A stretch of 64,000 bases of DNA, taken from assembly GCF_030272615.1 (NCBI RefSeq), contig NW_026729184.1, positions 62,001-126,000 on the forward strand. The letters are read 5' to 3'. The position numbers and the translations under genes were made by a program. The notes under the pieces are model-generated. The model worked only from the letters and a program-made list of their open reading frames with translations, had not been told where the DNA came from and did no database searches. The stretch's first letter is position 1, and each line of letters starts with the position of its first letter. The stretch comes from Cryptomeria japonica (taxonomy: Eukaryota > Streptophyta > Pinopsida > Cupressales > Cupressaceae). This document shows, in pieces, positions 1-11,424 of this stretch.

Positions 1-1429
1 ATGGAGCATAATTACATTTTATGGATAAGGTATTTAAATCTTGAAGCCAGTTGAGGCCCTCCACGAGGATAGGCCCTAGAATCGATTGGAGAAACAAAAC
101 ACACTTCCCAACATCTAGATGGTGTCATGGTAAAGCAAAGTGGATGTTAATCAAAATGAGAGGGCATCACTTTGGGCAATATCTAGTGATATAAATAATA
201 TAGAAATCCTATGGCAACTAAATGCCCAATTCTTCAACTATCATCTTTAAAATGCCCTCAATCTCACCAAAAACTATTCTCAAATGAGTCATTTGCACAA
301 CACATTCTATGAGTCAAATGGCTCACCCAAATTTTCCAACAAGGCCAAGAACATGGATGAAATGTTCATGTTAACTTTGTGTCTATGGTGAGTCAATAAG
401 AAAAACTCTCTGAACCCCTTTAATCACTTGAAGAATTAAGCCAATGCGGTATTTGAAGATGCTCTTCAGCCTCTTCTCCTTGAGTACTCCTAAGAAATTC
501 ATCTATCTACAAGTGCATGCCAATTAGATGGGCATGTTCATTTAAAGAAACTCTAAATCTTCTTGGAAAATATATTCTACATGAGATACACAAAGGTAAG
601 CACGTGCAACATTTATTACTATGTCAAGATATTTCAATAAATGTCATTCTCTTTAGCCTCTATCACACCTTGTTTTGATTTTTTAGTGATATGCCACATC
701 TTGTCATCATTACCTTACATAAGAAATAGAAACATCATCTTACAGGTTTCATGAGAGTCAACCTCAACTTAGTGCCTACTTCGACTAAAATGTGAAGGAT
801 TCATGGAGTGTGGTGGATGCCACACATGAATTTATAGTAAGGAAGAAGTTTCATCCAAGCTAGATAAAAAGGCATCTCTAACATTCCAAGGCAAATTGGC
901 ATCCCAATATAAGATGATAAACATTTTATATATTCTCAAAACATAAAACACGTCTAGAAGGACCTTAATATCTTAGTTTCATAAATCTATTTATGGTTAA
1001 GATTTTCTTTTGTAGTGCAGCCCTAGAAAAACCTCTAGCCATTGCCAACTAAATTTTGTTTCAACATAGTTGTGTTGGAAGAATATTCCTTTTTTCTTTG
1101 CACTCCATTCATCCATACCCCTTTGTGGCATAATATTTCCCATCCTTTGATTTGATGATTAGGGATATTTTCTTTTGCTTTTATGTTCCTTGCTAGAAGA
1201 AGTTCCTCATTTTCTATTTAATACATTGGCAACCCCCATGTGACATTGTGGTCCTCAAGACATTAGACAGACATGGTAAGAGTAGATATTACTACTTTCA
1301 ACATGATGATAAGTCAACCATTTTGATTTCCATGAGGTCATCTCACTAGATAATTTGGCAAGCGTCCCATAGTTGAGTTGATCTTAAGCCATTTGTTAAA
1401 GGGAAATTCGAGGTATATACTAGGAAGGG
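1..1429. repeat. Dispersed repeat A, copy 1 (runs off the left edge)
   Basis: This stretch recurs in the same orientation at 28207-29622 with roughly 95-98% identity by eye, including a shared non-coding appearance with many stops in all frames. The main difference is near 1141-1165, where copy 1 has about 20 extra bases. Homology continues to the first base of the window, so the true left end lies outside. It ends next to a purine-rich stretch (AGGAAGGG, 1422-1429) directly before the LTR-like sequence at 1430. I infer that it is the 3' internal part of a non-autonomous LTR element. No coding domain was recognised. Confidence 0.8.
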
Positions 1430-2173
1430 TGACTAATTTGAATTGGATCGCCATCATAAGAGATCTATATATACAGCATGAGTTAAGAGTTAAAGGTGTT
1501 TGCATGAGTGTAAGAAGACTATTACAGAGACACAGAGGTCATCCAGAAGGTTTTTAGAGAATAGTCAAAGAACAGAGTAAACAAAAGGGTTTACTGAGTT
1601 ACTATATGGGTTACCGAGGTATGCTATAAGCAAGGTAATCTATTCTGAGCACATAGAATCTGCTATAACATTTCAGATGTAAAGTTGCAAATATTTGTAA
1701 TGATTTTATTGTAATATTGTGAAGTTGAAAGAGAAACCTTTAACAGGGTAAAAGACTCTAATCAAGTCTATAAATTGTAAAGCCTCTAACCAGGTGCAGC
1801 ATTTAGATGAAGTGTTGTGAAAATTCTTTAGCAAGGTAGATCTAACAGATCTTGTTACTCCTAACAGGGTAAGCTATCAGAAATAGCTAAACATGTAGCT
1901 CTAATTGAGCACTCTTTATTATTGTAGTAGTGAAGTTGTGGGTTCCATCCCCACCACAGTTTTTCTCTCTAACCAAGAGTTTCTGCGTAACCAAAATATA
2001 TGTGTTATGGAGTGAATCATGTGTGATTGTTATCTATTTCTTTTAGTTTTATATTATGTTATTGCACTATTCGGTTTATGCATAACAGTAAAGATATTGT
2101 TTGAAGAAATGTTTTGAAGTACGGATTCACCCCTCCCCTCTCAGTACATTAGCTTTCCATATTGGGCCTAGCA
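1430..2173 (+). mobile_element. Putative 3' LTR in plus orientation
   Basis: The segment starts TGACTAATTTG after a purine-rich tract and ends CCTAGCA immediately before C1 sequence resumes at 2174. It contains a TATA-like stretch at 1466-1473. Near its end is TTCACCCCTCCCCTCTCAG, the same C-rich module found at LTR ends of the copia elements in this window when read in their sense direction. No primer-binding site follows, so it would be a 3' LTR, the rest of the element lying left of the window. The left boundary is inferred, because repeat A copy 2 does not continue into a similar sequence. Confidence 0.5.
1466..1473 (+). promoter_or_regulatory. TATA-like box in putative LTR
   Basis: TATATATA lies about 36 bp into the putative plus-strand LTR. 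Its place is compatible with an LTR promoter, but AT-rich DNA yields such motifs by chance. Confidence 0.3.
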
Positions 2174-3269
2174 GTATGCACACAACTCAAAATTGTCATC
2201 CTTAGGATACCATAAACCAAGATTTGTTGTGCCTTGTAGGTACCGGAAAATCCTTTTAACTACTAATTCATGATTTTCTTTAGGATTGCTTTGAAATGTA
2301 GAAACAATGTATACTGCATTCATTATATCAGGTATGGTTTGTGTCAAATGCAGTAATCCTCCAATCATAGTTTTCTACCTTGTCGGGTTAATAGGAGTTG
2401 AATCATCCTTCAATGTCAATTTATTAGCTGTAGTCATAGGAGTATTTACTGGTTTCAAGTTTTCCATACCAAATTTCTTCAAAATTTCCTTCAAGTAATT
2501 TGTTTGACATATGAATATACCTTTATTTGTTTGTGAAATCTACAAACCTAGAAAAAAATTTATCTCCCCAATCATAGACATTTCAAATTCTTTTTGCATG
2601 TAGTTAGCAAAGTCTTTACATAATCCTTCTTCACCTCCAAAAATGATATCATCCACAAAAACTTCAATAACCAAAATATCATCATTGGTAACTTTGTAAT
2701 ACAAATTATTGTCAGCATTACCTTTTATGTATCCAAGCTTCAAAAAATATTTTTCCAATCTAGCATACCAAGCTCTGGGAGCTTGCTTCAATCCATATAA
2801 AGTTTTCCTTAACCTGCAAACCATATCGTTATCATCTATCAAAGAAAATCCATCAGGTTGTTCAATGTAAACTTCCTCTTCTAGATCTCCATTTAAAAAT
2901 GCACATTTTACATCCATCTAATAAACTTTATAGTTTTTATGAGCTACAAATGCGAGAAATAGTCTAACTGCCTCAATTCTAGCTACCCGTGCAAAAGTTT
3001 CATTATAACCAATTCGTTCTTTCTGAGAATAACCTTTACAAAATAATCTTGCTTTGTTTTTTATTATTTCTATATACTCATTTAGTTCCAATTATATTTT
3101 TGTCTTTAGGATGGGGAATCAATGTCCAAGTATTATTCTTTTCAATTTGTTCTAATTCTTCTTCCATTGCTTTTATCCAATATTTGTCTTGACATGCTTC
3201 AATAACATATGTTGGTTCAACTTGAGAAGTTAAACATACCTCTTCATTTGCCAATCTTCCTCTAGTCAT
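2174..3269 (-). pseudogene. C1 reverse transcriptase and truncated RNase H
   Basis: RVT_2-type copia reverse transcriptase. The N-terminal part (3269-3078) ends in the typical KAMEEELEQIEKNNTW region. The core (2917-2540) includes the [17 protein letters not shown] segment and the catalytic FVDDIIFGG (family usual YVDD). After a stop near 2540 the connection/RNase H part resumes (2368-2174), with RIFRYLQGT and WYPKDD, and stops at CAY, just before the first catalytic Asp of the RNase H motif YTD. The cut is the insertion boundary at 2173/2174. A break also separates 3078 from 2917. It would have made cDNA from the element RNA; it is now broken. Confidence 0.88.
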
Positions 3270-3508
3270 AACACCTTGATTCTTATTTCCAATTATCCGA
3301 TTCTCTGAATGATTCAGTCTTACCTACCTATGTTTATTCTGATTTACACTTACATGTTGTTGATCTTCAGTCACAGTTGAGTTTTCTGATGATGTCGATG
3401 TGACTGGATCTTCACTCTATACCAGTGCAGTCTGTACCAGTTCATTTAGAATCATTTCAGCTGTCGGTTCTACAAATCTTGAATCTCCTCTAAAATGTTC
3501 ATCTATCT

Positions 3509-4740
3509 TCACATTAGTACTTTCAATGATTTTTTGCAATCTTTTATTATAACATCTATATGCCTTGCTTCTAGATGAATAACCAAGAAATATCCCTTCA
3601 TCACTTCTAGGATCAAATTTACCAATATACTCATCGATCTCCTAATATAGCATTTTCTTCCAAATATTTTGAAGTATTTAAGAGTAGGAGTATGGCCAAA
3701 CCATAGTTCATAAGGGGTCTTACTGATTTCACTTTTAATGTTAACTCTGTTGAAAGTATAAACCGTTGTATTCACTGCTTCTCTCTAGTACACATGAGGT
3801 AGATTTGCTTCCATCATCATGGTTCTTGTTTCATCCAGGATAGTTTTGTTCTTCCTTTTCACAACTCCATTATGTTGGGGTGTCTGGGGTGTTGATAGTT
3901 GTCTTTTGATTCCATTCACTTCACATAATGCATTAAATTCTCTAGATGTAAATTCTCCTCCTTGATCTGATCTCAAACATTTTATTTTCTTTCCAGTTTC
4001 ATTCTCTACCATTGCCTTGTATATCTTGAATTTCCCAAAAGCTTTTGATTTCTCCTTGAGAAAGGTAACCCAACATATTCTAGAATAATCATCAATTATT
4101 AGCATAAAGTATCTATCACCTTGAAGACTTCTTGTTCTTGTTGGACCACATAAATCAGTATGAATTAAATCAAGAATATTATTGGATTTCTCTGTAATGC
4201 TCTTGAATGTTGTTCTAACTTGTTTTCCCATTTGAAATTCCTTACATATCGGATTATGAGGTTTCACAATCTTAGGTAAATCCCTTGCTGTCTTAGTTGA
4301 ACTGATCTTTACAATGCAATCAAAATTCACATGACAAGGTCTCTTATGCCATAACCAACTTTCATCAATGTGTGCAATCAAACATGTCTTATCACTGGTA
4401 CTCAAGTGAAAGATATTACCTTTAGTCTAATTACCGGTTGAAATCTCCAATCTAGTTCTGTTTATGATTTTTCATTTTCCATTCTTGAATTGTAACTGAA
4501 ATCCTTTTTCCACTAACTGACCAACACTCAAAAGATTATACTTTAAACCTTCAATATAATAAACATTGTCAGTATTGTGCTTACCATCCAAATATATAGT
4601 GCCTCTTCCTTTGATTAAACAAGCTTTATCATCTCCAAACCTTACTAGACCTCCATGAATTTCATGTAATGATAATAATTTTCTTTTATCACCAGTCATA
4701 TGATGCGAGCATCCACTATCTATGATCCATTCATCTTTTT
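3509..4740 (-). pseudogene. C1 aspartic protease, pre-integrase and integrase
   Basis: The protease active site DSGCSHHM is intact at about 4727-4700, followed by a region ending NLLSVGQLVEKGF (4699-4472). After a stop near 4430 the pre-integrase and integrase core follow (4405-3785). The zinc-binding HHCC motif has one Cys changed (CKEFQ where CxxC is expected). The catalytic D,D,E residues appear in HTDLCGP, LIIDDYSR and GGEFTSREF. The C-terminal part (3775-3509) contains TPYELWFGHTP. A stop at 3785 and a frameshift near 3640 break the frame. Family role: polyprotein processing and cDNA insertion. Confidence 0.85.
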
Positions 4741-5203
4741 CTTCATTTTTTGCTGCCAGTGCCTGCTCTATCGATTTGACAATAGGAGCTGGTGGATCTT
4801 ATTTTATTGCAACAAATGCCCATCCACTATTTGTTGGATCTTCATTTGAATCATCTGTAACACCTTCATTTCCATAGTATAATGACTTGTCTCTTTTTTT
4901 TTTTAAATCTGTATCTTTGATATTAAGGGTTAGGTTTATATGTTCTTTTTGCTTCCTCCCTTAGTCTTGCATGTCTATCAAGACACCTAGATGCTATATG
5001 ACCAACTTTATTGCAATTAAAATTTTGAAATGTGCTTTAACTTCATACTTACTTCCTACTAGGCCTTTAGGCATCTTCCTTGCAAATAGTGCTTCATGTT
5101 CTTCAAGTTCTTCATTTGTCTTCTCATATCTTCAAGTTCTTTTGCATAAAGTGCTTTCCAATCAGTTTTGTTAGATGATGATGATGATGCTTTGAAAGCT
5201 AAA

Positions 5204-5826
5204 TTAGTCTTCAAGAGGACCAAACTCTTCAAGCTCAAATGTAGAACATTTTTGAACCAAAGTATCTCTAGAAACTGATGTATTAGGCATTGTTCTCAAC
5301 TCATTAATAGCAATCACTTTCATTTTGTAAGCCAGTGGCAAAGCTCTTAAAACTTTAGAGACAAATTCATCTCCATTTAAAGATCCTCCACAACATTGTA
5401 TTCCTAAAATAATTTCATTAACTCTTTCCATAAATGCAGAAATTCTTTCATCTTCTTCCATTTTTAAATTTTCATACCTGACCTGGTAACATTCCAGTTT
5501 TGCAATTTTGACAGTGGTATCTCCTTCATTCAATGTTTCCATTTTATCCCAAATAGCTTTAGCAGTAGATCGGTCTGATAATCCCATGATTGTTGATTTG
5601 ATAATGCACTCAGAAGTGCTTCTCTTGCCTTGCAATCATTCTCCAAGTCCTTAACCAATGTTGGTAGATGAGGTTGATTTAGAGTAGAACCAACATATCC
5701 ATTCTTAGTAACATCCCATATATCTCTTCCAATGCAATAAAGATGTGTTTCCATTCTGATCTTCCATATACCATAGTTAGTTCCATCAAGTTTTGGAGTA
5801 TCCTTCCTGAAAATATTTCCTGCCAT
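5204..5826 (-). pseudogene. C1 gag (UBN2-type copia gag) with frameshift
   Basis: Capsid-like gag. The N-terminus (5826-5530) begins with KLDGTNYGIWKIRMETHL, the DUF4219-like start usual in plant copia gag, and the second frame (5635-5204) carries the UBN2 part with WDKMETLNEGD and ERVNEII. The two frames overlap because C1 carries about 23 extra bases around 5578-5605 relative to C3, bounded by GATAAT on both sides; 23 is not a multiple of three. The downstream zinc-knuckle region (about 5170-4960) is also degraded. Confidence 0.85.
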
Positions 5827-5869
5827 AGGATCTCCTCAAGTTGTTAGGCTTCTACAAAAAGAGGACTAA

Positions 5870-5881
5870 GCTCTGATACCA
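5870..5881 (-). other. C1 primer-binding site
   Basis: On the minus strand this reads TGGTATCAGAGC, the standard plant copia PBS complementary to the 3' end of initiator tRNA-Met. It lies two bases inside the LTR end and fixes the orientation of the element. Confidence 0.9.
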
Positions 5882-5883
5882 AT

Positions 5884-7018
5884 TTTTAAGAACCAAGAAG
5901 GACAACTGAGAGGGGGGGTGAATCAGTTGTAAACCAATTATATATAAATTATAACCCAAATGAAAATTATTCCAACTTAAACTTAGTGCCAATAATCCAA
6001 ACTTAAGTGTCGGTAAAACAGATTAACAATTATAGCAATATCGGTTTAACTTAATGCATGAAACAAAAAGAGAAACAACATTCACAAGACATGACACAAA
6101 TATTTTGATGTGGAAACCCTGTAAGGGGAAAAACTATGGTGGGAAACCTTACCCACAATCATATGATACTACTGCAGATACTAAGTGTATACAAATGGGG
6201 TTTGCACATGCAGAAAGGCCAACCACTTAGAGTTCACTGCTCAATCACAAAATAGGAGTCACACCGACTACAGTTGGATGGTTAAATCCAATAACAATGT
6301 ACTACCTCAGAGTAGCATCTACAATGTTGGATTCAGTACCGGTTTAAGCTCTGAACATGAGTGCCAAACACCTTCATAACCTTCCTTCAAGCTTCAGATA
6401 ATGTCTGCGTGATTCGCACAAGGATCTGCTTATTTTTTCCTCTTCAATATTCACACACACTCATGCCATACCATGCCATGATCTTTAATAAGATCTTACA
6501 ATCATTTATACAAAACCTAAGACCTATACATGAGGTCTACTCACCAAAGATATTACAATTAAATCAATTACAAAGAAGTCTTAATGCAATACAATATGTC
6601 TTCTTCAATACGATATCCAATGAATGAACCATTTCCAAGACGTGTCATGCTGATCCGTAATAGATATCATGTATCGGTCCATAACCTAGACCTATATGTC
6701 GGTAAAGGCAAATCTATCAACCCAATTAGATCAATAAGAAAAACACCAAATCCAAACATCCAATCCATGTCTTTGACATAACCAAATGATCTTCAGATGA
6801 TAACAAGTCATCATCACTGTCGGTGAACAATATAATCTGTTGGTGAACATATACCGGTGACTATGCATAAGCCACTAACCATGTTGGTTCAACAATAAAC
6901 CAATATAACCATAGTGTCAAATCAATGATGTAGACCTCCAAGAAGATAAGTGTTGACATGATTGACAAAACCAATGCAACACATGACAAAGCCATCCATA
7001 ATACCAATAGAGAAAACA
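5884..7018 (-). repeat. C1 5' LTR
   Basis: The inner border follows the PBS. The terminal base pair is mutated (TTTTAAG here, TGTTAGG in C3). It contains the module GAGAGGGGGGGTGAATCAG at about 5909-5927 and a block at about 6112-6160 (GGGAAAAACTATGGTGGGAA), both shared with other LTRs in the window. The outer border is placed at GAAAACA by comparison with the empty R sequence and is uncertain by some bases. It is the same LTR as the one starting at 63382. Confidence 0.8.
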
Positions 7019-9118
7019 AGTATGAAGACTTCATGCTGACTACCAACTAATATCATTACGAATTAAAATTGTTAGAATTAATGAATCAATAACCAAGATA
7101 TAACTATTATTCGTTATAATTACAAATGAAGAAATATATAATAAAACATTATTAAGCTAATACAAGCACAATCTAAATTTAATTGAATGAACAACTAAAG
7201 ATCATCCCCTCCGATCAAGTGGGCTCTACTATCTTTCAGGAGGGATCTAGAAGATGAGATATCAAAGAGCTCCTTACTTTTTCCCTATAAAATTGGCCTC
7301 TTGAGGGGAAAACTATATAATTACAAAGATATTGAGAAGAAAAAATAGTTGATATCCAAATATTATAACTATAACTAATGGAAGAGTATCCTAATTATAT
7401 ATTCGTGCTCATTCTTAAACAAAATTGAAAATAAATAACTAAGTAAATCCAAAACAAATAGTTAAATTGAAATTCATGGTTACAATCAATTCAAAATTAT
7501 TGAAGACAAATCTATAATTGTCTATATATGATGAAGAGCACAAGAACAATGTCAATGGAATGAGACATTTCATAGTAGACAAAGACTATTTATAGGTTTT
7601 ATGAGTAGTGCTACACATGGTTGGGACTAGAGGTTTCATGAGCCAATTGGTTTAAGAATGAAGTGTCTACTATAAGATTTATAATGCTAATAGAAAGACA
7701 TCTAATTTGGCAAAGGGGAAAGATCTCCTAAGATTTCATTAGCTCTCTATTTTATAGGGAGTTCACTCATGCATGAATTAGCTAAAAATAATATATGTAT
7801 GAATGCATAAAAGGAACAATTTCATCAATCAAGAAGAACATTCAGGCATAATTATAATTTTAATATTAATTAACTATTAAATTATTCATGGATCAAAAGA
7901 AACTTATCAAACATGTATTTACTACCAATTTTTTTTAAATGGTTTTAACAAAGTCTTTGAAGTATGAAATTGAAACATCAAATATTTAAATGTTCAGTAT
8001 ATATGTTTCATTTGATGATAGTCACCTAAAAAATATTGTCACTCTATCTTTAGATATTTCTGTTATGTTTCCTGCTTTAATTCTATAGTGATACATTCTA
8101 TTTATATCTATGACTTCACATATCTGACTTAGTCATCAATCTAGTTTTGACATCCTCAATATAGTATTATTTTAAATTCTCATTAGTTTAACTTTCACCA
8201 AATATCCATGGCTCTTGTACTTGAATGCTATATGATACCTAGTCCATCCTATTATCATTTGTCATAGTTTAGCACTAATTTGGAGATATTTGAGGACCAT
8301 TTGAATAAATCATCATGGCAATCATCTAAATCTTTGGATTATATGAAATATTTAGAGACATACATTCTTCTTTTTGTTTATTCCTATTAGAATAGTAAGC
8401 TATATTTTTCACCTACCTTTATGGTGATATTTCTTCCCAAGGAGAGAAATTTTGCTTAGTGTTCACCATTATCTCTAGCATCTAGTTTCAAAAATCTATG
8501 GAAACTTCAAGATGGATTTTGACCGGAGATTTTTATGCAGTTGCTCTTCTCATCTTGGCTTTGGGAGGAAGAATTTCTTTAATTTATATGAATTTTTTCC
8601 TTCTCACCGTTGGGGGGTCACACAAACCTTCTCTCTTTTCTCTTCTACTAAAAGAATATTTATTCTACATTAGGTTAGAAGTATTCCTTGGGGAATAATA
8701 ATGATTCATCATGTATTCTCTTTTTTCACTTGTACATTTAGTTTACATTATTTTATTTTAGTGACGAGTTTTATTTTTCATTAAATTTTATACTTTACTT
8801 TTATGATGACAAATTTGCATGTGGTACCTAATATGACCTAGTAGTTTGAACCCATTATCATCATCTTTCTATACATTACTCCTTAAGTTGCACTTAAGGT
8901 TGGCATTTTAGAGTAAACAATGACATTATTAAACTAGTTACCTTTTGGCTTACCTAGGAGATTCCTATGCACTAGTTAAGTCTCCATTTAGGGACTTCTA
9001 ATCTTTTTGTCTTGCCTCATATTGTTAAGAGACATCACCACTTGAGAGAATAATTTCATGTGTATTTGATACATTTATAACATGTCTCATACACATGATA
9101 CGTCATGGACACAATTCC
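7019..9118. repeat. Repeat R, copy 1, left part
   Basis: This aligns with 40588-41240 and then 45470-46912, about 80-85% identical by eye, in the same orientation. It includes the landmark CATAGTAGACAAAGA (about 7570) and a shared block near 8640. TCTA at 7666-7669 is the unoccupied version of the C2 insertion site. No convincing coding region was found; the short open frame near 8498-8698 is not kept in the other copy. The nature of R (old element or segmental duplicate) is unknown. Confidence 0.8.
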
Positions 9119-9495
9119 TATTGAAGCATTCTAAATTGTACTCACCTACAATTTTGTCCTCACTTAGGCCTCGCGATGGCATTTCATCCTCTAAGGCCTG
9201 ATTACAATAGTAATTATACTCACACCATCTATTCACCTCACATTCTCACCACATTTCCAGTTTGACCCTCTGTTTGGAGTCCTAACTTGTAGGACCAAGG
9301 ACTACCACACCCTAGTCGCAAATCAGGACCAGGACATACAACACCATGGTCCTAAATCAGGACCAAGGCATATACACCTTGGACCTCATAGTTAGGCCCT
9401 AAATTGGCCCCTCTTAACACTCACCTAGTGAGGGTGGTAAATTAGATCCTATGTCAACTTAGGTTAGAAATTTAATTTAAATTTTCACAAATAAG

Positions 9496-9504
9496 TATAA
9501 AAGG
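9496..9504 (+). promoter_or_regulatory. TATA-box-like motif
   Basis: TATAAAAGG is a strong consensus TATA box and is followed by GAGG. It lies in transposon-like DNA not present in R copy 2, and may be the promoter of an older plus-strand LTR whose borders I cannot define. Confidence 0.35.
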
Positions 9505-9741
9505 AGGTCTATTCATATCCTTTTAAACCTAACGAATTCAAGATTCCAATTACACTCTAGTAAATTTATGTGAGAATACCATTAGTCCTCTATGAAGAAT
9601 TGGAGATGACATTCATGTTCCATGTTTAATGAAGATAATCTACGTGAAATCCTAATGCCTTGTGGAGACAAAAAAAAACTTCATTAAAGGTATATCATTA
9701 GAGTTTCATTCATTCTCAACCTTTCAATAAAAAGGAAAGTA

Positions 9742-10957
9742 TGTTGAATATACCAAACAACTCAGAGGGGGGTTGAATAAGTTGCCAATTAAAATATTTT
9801 ACATCTTCCACAAAGTAAGATCCAATAAACTAATTCTTGATTACCTAACCATAAGCTGATATAAGTATGAGAGAGAACACATATGAAACATACACATAAA
9901 ACACTAGATTTTTTGTGAAAAACACAAGAATGAAAAAACCACAGAGAATGCTAATTCTCAAGTAAAAGAAACCTATTAAGATGACATCGGTTAAGGTGAT
10001 TTTTACAAATGGTGGCTCACTACCAAAATTCTCACTATAGGTGGGCTCATTGCCCAGAAGAAGAAGGAAAAAGAAAGAATCTACCACTATAGTATAACTG
10101 CCACTAAGCTGCAATGTTGGAAGAGACCTTTGGTTCTTTGTTTTTGATACCAAAGAACATCAGTACACAACCACACTGATCAACCACAACTACACACAAC
10201 CTAACAAATTTGCACCAACGGGAGAGAGACCTTTTTTTTAAATCAACTTATATCTATATTTGTTCATTACAATCATCCTTTGTTTACACTAATCTCTTTG
10301 AATGAGAAGTATCCCAAGCTGGGAAAAGAATTTACCATAAGACAATTTGAAGTATTTCTGTATAAAACATTCTTGTGGTTGAATGGAATAAAAAGTGAAC
10401 CACACCACAATGAACTTCATCGACCAAAACAACACATTATCCATACGCCATAATAACAGGAGCAAAAATAAAAACATTCAAGGTTGACTAGACCCAGGAT
10501 GAACATATCTACAACCATATCTCTGGAGAACATCATCACATCCCAAATCAGAATAACAAAGCTAATGATATGAAAAACATAAATCCAAGATATCATCATC
10601 AAAATTGAAAATGCATAGAAATGTAAAGCAATTCAAACACTGTCAAACATCATCATTACTATATACACTTCATTAGAACAACTTTTGAAGTTCCAGATCA
10701 TAAGAATGACATCGCAAGGAAACATCCAACAACATACCAAAGATTCATTACTACAACTACAACATATTATAAATACGAAGCACAAACCAATCACTAAAAT
10801 CAATATGTTGACATCAATGATAACCATACTAACACACCATCATTTTCACATTGGCAACAAAGTATTTTACTATATTACTTCATTTATATTGTTAATTCAA
10901 TTTCATGGTTAGTTCCAAAACTAAGGTTTGACGTAAGACAAACCCCTATTCCTAACA
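9742..10957 (-). mobile_element. Copia-type LTR (likely 3' LTR of a minus-strand element)
   Basis: It starts TGTTGAATATACC and ends CCTATTCCTAACA, giving TG...CA ends, and is followed by TATTTCCCCTTTTC, a polypurine tract when read on the minus strand. Just inside is CTCAGAGGGGGGTTGAATAAG, a variant of the C1, C3, C4 and C5 LTR module. The inverted position of PPT and LTR suggests a 3' LTR of a minus-strand element; the rest (10958-11424) is a short remnant. Confidence 0.6.
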
Positions 10958-11424
10958 TATTTCCCCTTTTCACTATGTGTAGGAATAGATATAGAGTCAC
11001 ATTCAGGAGGATCGATAGGATTGACAAATAAAAATAGGTTCAAGTTTTGACCACAAAAAATTTGGAGGACCATGATGAATTGATAATACCTAGTCTTGAA
11101 ATATTAGGTCAAAATTCTTGGAACATATTTGAATCATCTTCTTCTACTTAAATATAGGTTGGTGTCTTCATACGATATGTGTAGCTCATTGTTTCTATCA
11201 AATTGTTTCAATAATTCATTATATTTCCCTAATCTTCAATAATTGAATTCAATTCAATTAAAGGAGGCCAAAGCCCTATCAAAGGAGCCTAAAATTTCAT
11301 CAAAATGTTGGTCTATAAAGGTTAGATATGTTAGATTCTTCTCCTCCTTAATGTATTGGTAAATTAGGCTTGTTAGTGGTTTTATTTTCTTAATTTAACC
11401 CTAAACCTATTTTTACACCAATAC

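Larger units (their letters stand above)
2174..7018 (-). mobile_element. C1: Ty1/copia retrotransposon, minus strand, 3' end cut off
   Basis: Order on the minus strand is 5' LTR (7018-5884), PBS (5881-5870), gag, protease, integrase, reverse transcriptase and the start of RNase H, which is the copia order (integrase before RT). The element stops inside RNase H at 2174, where the plus-strand LTR-like sequence ends; its own 3' LTR should lie beyond the window. It sits in repeat R: the sequence right of 7018 (TATGAAGACTTCATGCT) matches unoccupied R sequence at 39221 and about 40588. The body is closely related to C3 at 60108-64000. Stops and frameshifts make it non-autonomous. Confidence 0.9.
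9119..11424. mobile_element. Insertion in R copy 1, absent from R copy 2
   Basis: R copy 2 runs from the match of 9118 to the match of 11425 within a few bases (46912), so about 2.3 kb is extra here or was lost there. It contains an LTR at 9742-10957 and, before it, a stretch with a TATAAAAGG motif at 9496. No target-site duplication was found at the outer borders, so more than one event is likely. No coding domain was recognised. Confidence 0.6.

Noticed and set aside
8498-8698. Open frame in repeat R copy 1
   Set aside because: The matching part of R copy 2 (46300-46480) does not keep the frame.
9845-10153. Minus-strand open frame of 102 codons and neighbours to 10912
   Set aside because: They lie inside the LTR at 9742-10957, have no domain and are not shared with related LTRs.
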